Both the position numbers and the translations under genes were made by a program. DNA of 64,000 bases from UBA685 sp049890215. Lineage in GTDB: Bacteria > Pseudomonadota > Alphaproteobacteria > Puniceispirillales > Puniceispirillaceae. The stretch spans positions 65,500 through 129,499 of the forward strand of contig JBMHBX010000012.1 in NCBI GenBank assembly GCA_049890215.1, given 5' to 3'. Below the pieces are notes generated by a model. The model ran no database searches. It worked only from the letters and a program-made list of their open reading frames with translations, and had not been told where the DNA came from. Positions 60,791-64,000 of the stretch are shown here, one piece after another (position 1 is the first letter of the stretch; each line of letters opens with the position of its first letter).

Positions 60791-61525
60791 TTAGCGCGCT
60801 TTATGATAGGCTTCGAGCTGTCTTTCAAACAAGGTACGACAGCCTGATTCTGCCAAATCAAGAAGGGCATTTAATTCTGCTCTTGTAAAAGGTGTTTTTT
60901 CGGCTGTGCCCTGAATTTCCACCATACCACCTCCGGCAGTCAGCACAAAATTGGCATCTGTCTCTGCCTGGCTGTCTTCCTCATAATCAAGGTCTAAAAC
61001 CGCGTTGCCCTGATAAATACCGCATGAAATCGCAGCCACCTGATCTGTAATTGGGTTGGTGGTGATAAGCCCCTTTTGCATTAGTGTTTCAACAGCCAAA
61101 GCAAGCGCAACCCATGCCCCTGTAATAGAGGCTGTTCTGGTGCCGCCATCTGCCTGCAGGACATCACAGTCAATTTTTATCTGGCGCTCACCAAGTGCGG
61201 ATAAATCAACGACAGCTCGCATGGCGCGTCCAATCAGGCGCTGAATTTCAAGGGTACGCCCTGATTGTTTGCCTCTTGCAGCTTCTCTGTCCATGCGCGA
61301 ATGCGTGGACCGTGGCAACATACCATATTCTGCTGTCACCCATCCTTGTTGCGTGCCGCGCAAAAAAGATGGCACCTTCTCATCAATACTGGCCGTGACA
61401 AGAACATGAGTATCACCTGCTTTGACAAGGCATGATCCTTCAGCATGTTTGGTGAAATGTGGTAAGATCTCAATATCACGAAGCGTATCTGCGTTACGTC
61501 CTGATGGTCTGTTATGCGCCGACAT
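60791..61525 (-). CDS. rph: Ribonuclease PH
   Basis: A 244-residue phosphorolytic 3'-5' exoribonuclease trimming tRNA precursors. GSCLVKAGDTHVLVTASIDEKVPSFL, AEYGMLPRSTHSRMDREAARGKQSGRTLEIQRLIGRAMR, DCDVLQADGGTRTASITGAW and DLDYEEDSQAETDANFVLT are all canonical. GGGGACAAGG is before the ATG. In many alphaproteobacteria hrcA-grpE lies on the other side of rph in divergent orientation; here hrcA is absent. Confidence 0.97.
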   Translation of the reverse strand: MSAHNRPSGRNADTLRDIEILPHFTKHAEGSCLVKAGDTHVLVTASIDEKVPSFLRGTQQGWVTAEYGMLPRSTHSRMDREAARGKQSGRTLEIQRLIGRAMRAVVDLSALGERQIKIDCDVLQADGGTRTASITGAWVALALAVETLMQKGLITTNPITDQVAAISCGIYQGNAVLDLDYEEDSQAETDANFVLTAGGGMVEIQGTAEKTPFTRAELNALLDLAESGCRTLFERQLEAYHKAR

Positions 61526-61606
61526 CCTTGTCCCCTATCCTGTGCCTCAAAAGCCCTGACTATCACTGCTGATACATCACTGGTAAAGGAAAATAGGGTG
61601 CCCCGT

Positions 61607-62092
61607 CTATAAGAAAAGCCCTTTGATGACAGCAAGACTGTCAAAAAACGCAGCCTTAATGGTGATGATCATATGATAAATCTCAGGAGAGGCAGGCACC
61701 AGATCATGGATGAGTTGCGATCCTTGCGGTGTGACAAGCAACGCCAATGAGGCGAGTAAGAAAACATAAATGACCCCTAATTTTCCGAAAGTCTTCCACC
61801 AGGCTTCCGGCAAAAATGGCAGATTTATGGTGCTAAGGCATGACGGGCATAATAAATGGCATTGGCGCAGCATATCATAATCATCCTGCCCGATATGCAA
61901 TAACTGCTCACAATCATCACAGGATATTTCATAGATTTTTTGCTGAGATCCTGCCAGATAAGCAGACGTTGTGTGTGTTGGTGATGATAAATCACCATGA
62001 CAATAACCACAGCTTATCATAAAGCCATCTGTTTGAACGGCATTTAAGGGTGAATAGCTAATGGTCTGACAATGTGGACAAAAATGTTCGAT
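61607..62092 (-). CDS. Zinc-ribbon membrane protein, ATC start proposed
   Basis: A predicted 161-residue protein with a two-knuckle zinc ribbon (CPHC at residues 5-8 and CGYC at 28-31), then further C/H pairs (SCDDCEQ; LLCPSC) and one transmembrane helix (VIYVFLLASLALLVT, near residue 110). The first ATG (62020) would remove the first CPHC knuckle. The frame is open upstream to a TAA with no ATG, GTG or TTG, but AAAGGA lies 8 nt before ATC 62092, which would start the protein as (I)EHFCPHC. I infer an ATC start, not proven. Function unknown. Confidence 0.65.
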   Translation of the reverse strand: MEHFCPHCQTISYSPLNAVQTDGFMISCGYCHGDLSSPTHTTSAYLAGSQQKIYEISCDDCEQLLHIGQDDYDMLRQCHLLCPSCLSTINLPFLPEAWWKTFGKLGVIYVFLLASLALLVTPQGSQLIHDLVPASPEIYHMIITIKAAFFDSLAVIKGLFL

Positions 62093-62180
62093 GTTACCGT
62101 TCCTTTCATCTGACTGTTATCTATCTGACTGACAGGCATTTGGCCTAAGCTGGGCAGGCAGTGCCTTCTAAGGGGGGGCA

Positions 62181-62522
62181 TTATCTTGGAGGAGGCCTTG
62201 TCGCCACAGGTGAAAGCGCCACAGATAATGTTTTTGCAATCATTTTCGGTGCCTCTTCTTCAAGGCAGGTAATGACATAATTGCGAATAAGCTGGCGTAT
62301 ATGCCCTGCCGGGTCATCATCATTTGAAGACGAAGGTTGTGATGGGGCGCTGGCGGTCTTCTCTTTGTCCTGCGCCTCTTTTTTGATTTCTTCTAATTGT
62401 GTGATGACCAACCCTCTGACGATATCTTCCAATTCATTATGCACAGCCTCATAGAGCAGTTTTTCGATTTTGAAGAAAAGACGTCTTGTTTGCAGGTCAG
62501 CCTGTGATGGTTGTTGTGCCAT
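62181..62522 (-). CDS. Small conserved-looking protein with an internal repeat, unknown
   Basis: A 113-residue protein I do not recognise with certainty. It has two copies of a similar helix motif, DIVRGLVITQLEEIKKEA and QLIRNYVITCLEEEAPKMI, separated by a serine/proline/aspartate-rich linker of 30 residues. The last part, with a basic IR..I and an acidic EEEAP helix, vaguely resembles the C-terminal oligomerisation domain of PopZ (DUF2497), an alphaproteobacterial polar scaffold that binds ParB, but the match is too short to claim. It lies upstream of grpE on the opposite strand. Confidence 0.6.
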   Translation of the reverse strand: MAQQPSQADLQTRRLFFKIEKLLYEAVHNELEDIVRGLVITQLEEIKKEAQDKEKTASAPSQPSSSNDDDPAGHIRQLIRNYVITCLEEEAPKMIAKTLSVALSPVATRPPPR

Positions 62523-62661
62523 GGCTTAACAGAAAATAGCCTCCCTTTCTTATGGTGCATTTTCAGCTCTCTTTCAGCCTCATGATCACAAGGTTTCGTT
62601 AATTTTTGATAAAGATTTCTGGAAAAAAAGCGCCTAAATCTGCAAAAAATCTGTTCTGCCT

Positions 62662-62692
62662 CTTGGATTTTTGAAAATGACGCCCATATGCG
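62662..62692 (+). promoter_or_regulatory. RpoH (sigma-32) type heat-shock promoter of grpE
   Basis: CTTG (62662-62665), 17 nt, then CCCATATGCG (62683-62692). The alphaproteobacterial RpoH consensus is CTTG-N17-CYTATNTNNG; only the third -10 base differs. It lies 45 nt before the grpE start and its spacing equals that of the dnaK promoter. Confidence 0.7.
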
Positions 62693-62737
62693 TGTCATCA
62701 ATCAATAAAACCATCTTGACAAAAAGGGGTGTTGACG

Positions 62738-63361
62738 GTGAGTGACAAAACAAAAACCAAAGAAGCCGCGCCTGAAAAGCCAGACGATATCACAGATGAT
62801 CAGATACAAGATCAGGCAGGCGATGAGGCAACTCAACAAGATATCTCCTTATCTGATGAGGATATACAAGATGATGAGGCAGATCTGTCACCCCTCGAGC
62901 GTCTTGAAAAAGAACGTGATGGTCTAAAAGATCAGCTGTATCGCGCTGTTGCGGAAATGGAAAATGTCAAAAGACGTGCGGCGCGTGATGTGGAACAGGC
63001 GCATAAATATGGCGCGCTTGGTTTTTTACGCGATCTGACCACGCCTCTTGATAATATGAACAGAGCGCTTGATACCGCACCAGCCGACAGAGATGATCTT
63101 GATGAGACCTATAAAAACATTCTGATAGGGCTTGAAATGACAGTTCAGGAAATCGCCAAAATCATGGAAAAACATGGGGTGAAGCTGATCAATCCTGAAG
63201 GTGAGAAATTTGACTATAATCTGCATCAGGCCATGTTTGAAGTGCCAACAGATGACGCAGAGCCCGGCACTGTGATGGCGGTCGCACAAACAGGCTATGT
63301 TCTTCATGACAGGCTGATAAGACCTGCCATGGTCGGCGTTGCCAAAGCTGCCAAAGAATAA
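62738..63361 (+). CDS. grpE: Nucleotide exchange factor GrpE
   Basis: A 207-residue DnaK partner that releases ADP. A long acidic N-terminal region of about 55 residues, with repeated DD and DE, leads to a coiled coil (LERLEKERDGLKDQLYRAVAEMENVKRRAARDVEQ) and the beta domain ending YNLHQAMFEVPTDD, VGVAKAAKE. The start GTG at 62738 has AAGGGG 8 nt upstream; a GTG at 62729 overlaps this site and is unlikely. A heat-shock promoter precedes it; dnaK follows 190 nt later. Confidence 0.95.
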   Translation: MSDKTKTKEAAPEKPDDITDDQIQDQAGDEATQQDISLSDEDIQDDEADLSPLERLEKERDGLKDQLYRAVAEMENVKRRAARDVEQAHKYGALGFLRDLTTPLDNMNRALDTAPADRDDLDETYKNILIGLEMTVQEIAKIMEKHGVKLINPEGEKFDYNLHQAMFEVPTDDAEPGTVMAVAQTGYVLHDRLIRPAMVGVAKAAKE

Positions 63362-63404
63362 CAGGCGCAAAGGCTGATAAAGGCAAATAGAAAGTGCCAC
63401 CCCT

Positions 63405-63435
63405 CTTGCATCATAAAAATCAATACTTATATGCG
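63405..63435 (+). promoter_or_regulatory. RpoH (sigma-32) type heat-shock promoter of dnaK
   Basis: CTTG (63405-63408), exactly 17 nt, then CTTATATGCG (63426-63435), a perfect match to the alphaproteobacterial RpoH consensus CTTG-N17-CYTATNTNNG. It is 116 nt before the dnaK ATG, so dnaK has its own heat-shock promoter besides read-through from grpE. No CIRCE element is seen. Confidence 0.85.
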
Positions 63436-63551
63436 AGATAAGATAGCAAAAAAGCAAAGACGTAAAAGTGAAGGTCGCAGGCGCGCCCGTTGATAAATAA
63501 CAAACCTTCAGGGCGCCGCGAATAAGATGTTACGAAGAAAGGAAGAAAATT

Positions 63552-64000
63552 ATGGGACGTGTAATTGGCATTGATTTGGGAACAACAAATTCTTGTGTCG
63601 CTGTTATGGATGGCAGTGAAGCACGCGTAATTGAAAATTCAGAAGGTGGTCGCACAACCCCGTCAATGGTTGCGTTCGCAGATGAAGAACGCCTTGTGGG
63701 TCAGGCGGCAAAACGCCAGGCTGTTACCAACCCTGAAAATACGATTTTTGCCGTCAAGCGCCTGATTGGCCGCCGTGCAGATGATAAGGCAACCAAGGCT
63801 TTTTCTGAGTTGGTTCCTTACGCTGTCAAAGGCGCCAAAAATGGTGATGCCTGGATTGAGGCTGTTGGCAATGATTATTCACCAAGCCAGATTTCAAGCT
63901 TCATCTTGCGCAAAATGAAAGAAGATGCCGAAGCCTATCTTGGTGAGAGTGTTGATAAAGCGGTGATCACAGTACCTGCTTATTTCAATGATGCCCAGCG
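63552..64000 (+). CDS. dnaK: Chaperone DnaK (Hsp70), N-terminal part, cut by the window end
   Basis: The first 149 codons of the ATPase domain of Hsp70. GRVIGIDLGTTNSCVAVMDG is the phosphate-1 motif, ENSEGGRTTPSMVAF, FAVKRLIGRR and AVITVPAYFNDAQR are invariant. GGAAG lies 6-7 nt before ATG 63552. The remaining three-quarters lie beyond the window. An RpoH promoter is upstream. Confidence 0.98.
   Translation, partial: MGRVIGIDLGTTNSCVAVMDGSEARVIENSEGGRTTPSMVAFADEERLVGQAAKRQAVTNPENTIFAVKRLIGRRADDKATKAFSELVPYAVKGAKNGDAWIEAVGNDYSPSQISSFILRKMKEDAEAYLGESVDKAVITVPAYFNDAQ

Noticed and set aside
1..64000. CRISPR arrays, prophage, transposons or a defence island
   Set aside because: No regularly spaced repeats, cas, integrase, transposase, capsid or restriction genes were found; ccrM is an orphan cell-cycle methylase without a nuclease partner.

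Overview
The window looks like an origin-proximal chromosomal segment of an alphaproteobacterium. The evidence is CcrM (GANTC) methyltransferase, HemJ, the DUF3576-leuS-lptE-holA-parB-parA-rsmG-mnmG-mnmE-rho-hemJ-hemE order, the hemE/RP001-type flanks of the replication origin, and alphaproteobacterial RpoH promoters. Base composition by eye is mid-40s % GC, with short intergenic gaps. That would suit a streamlined marine lineage such as SAR116-like bacteria, but this placement is inference. I see no rRNA, IS element, prophage, CRISPR array or toxin system; almost everything is housekeeping.

Layout. 1-3.1 kb: end of a UbiH-type hydroxylase, then DUF971, Trm112-like, LON-domain, thioredoxin-TPR (CnoX-like) and Ala-tRNA(Pro) deacylase genes. 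3.3-10 kb: surface-sugar block (sugar-nucleotide oxidoreductase and aminotransferase, tRNA-Gly, Ugd, GmhA, GalU, phosphomannomutase). 10-19.6 kb: malate synthase G, Apt, an MFS permease, CcrM, RNase HII, MoaB, a lytic transglycosylase and family-4 UDG. 19.7-28.2 kb: ETF-QO behind a Fur-like box, a TPR lipoprotein, IspE, tRNA-Gln, a response regulator, RibA, a YggS protein and a highly expressed porin. 28.2-42.2 kb: the origin-left cluster, mostly on the minus strand, with ParAB, three perfect parS sites, MnmG/RsmG/MnmE, Rho, HemJ and HemE. 42.16-42.59 kb: predicted oriC with DnaA boxes. 42.6-54.2 kb: PpsR, Maf, CoaE, DnaQ, SecB, FxsA, Tim44-like, Smr, an XRE regulator, hisB-H-(GNAT)-A-F-E, HIT and ComM. 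54.1-61.5 kb: GshB, BON lipoprotein, YraN, RsmI, LpoA-like, HemW, RdgB and RNase PH. 61.6-64 kb: two small uncharacterised genes, then grpE and the start of dnaK, each behind a sigma-32 type promoter.

How it fits together. ParB-parS, oriC, CcrM methylation and DnaQ/HolA tie the centre of the window to chromosome replication and segregation. The left block feeds UDP-glucose, UDP-glucuronate, phosphohexoses and heptose into LPS or capsule, and LptE exports LPS. GrpE-DnaK, SecB and CnoX are proteostasis genes.

The most interesting signals are not new protein systems but small cis elements: the oriC/parS cluster with two parS inside coding sequence, an ATC-initiated zinc-ribbon gene, a possible RNA switch hiding the ribosome-binding site of the LpoA-like gene, an intrinsic terminator of rho placed inside a convergent gene, a Fur-like box at the ETF-QO leader, and 15-bp in-frame minisatellites in two enzymes.
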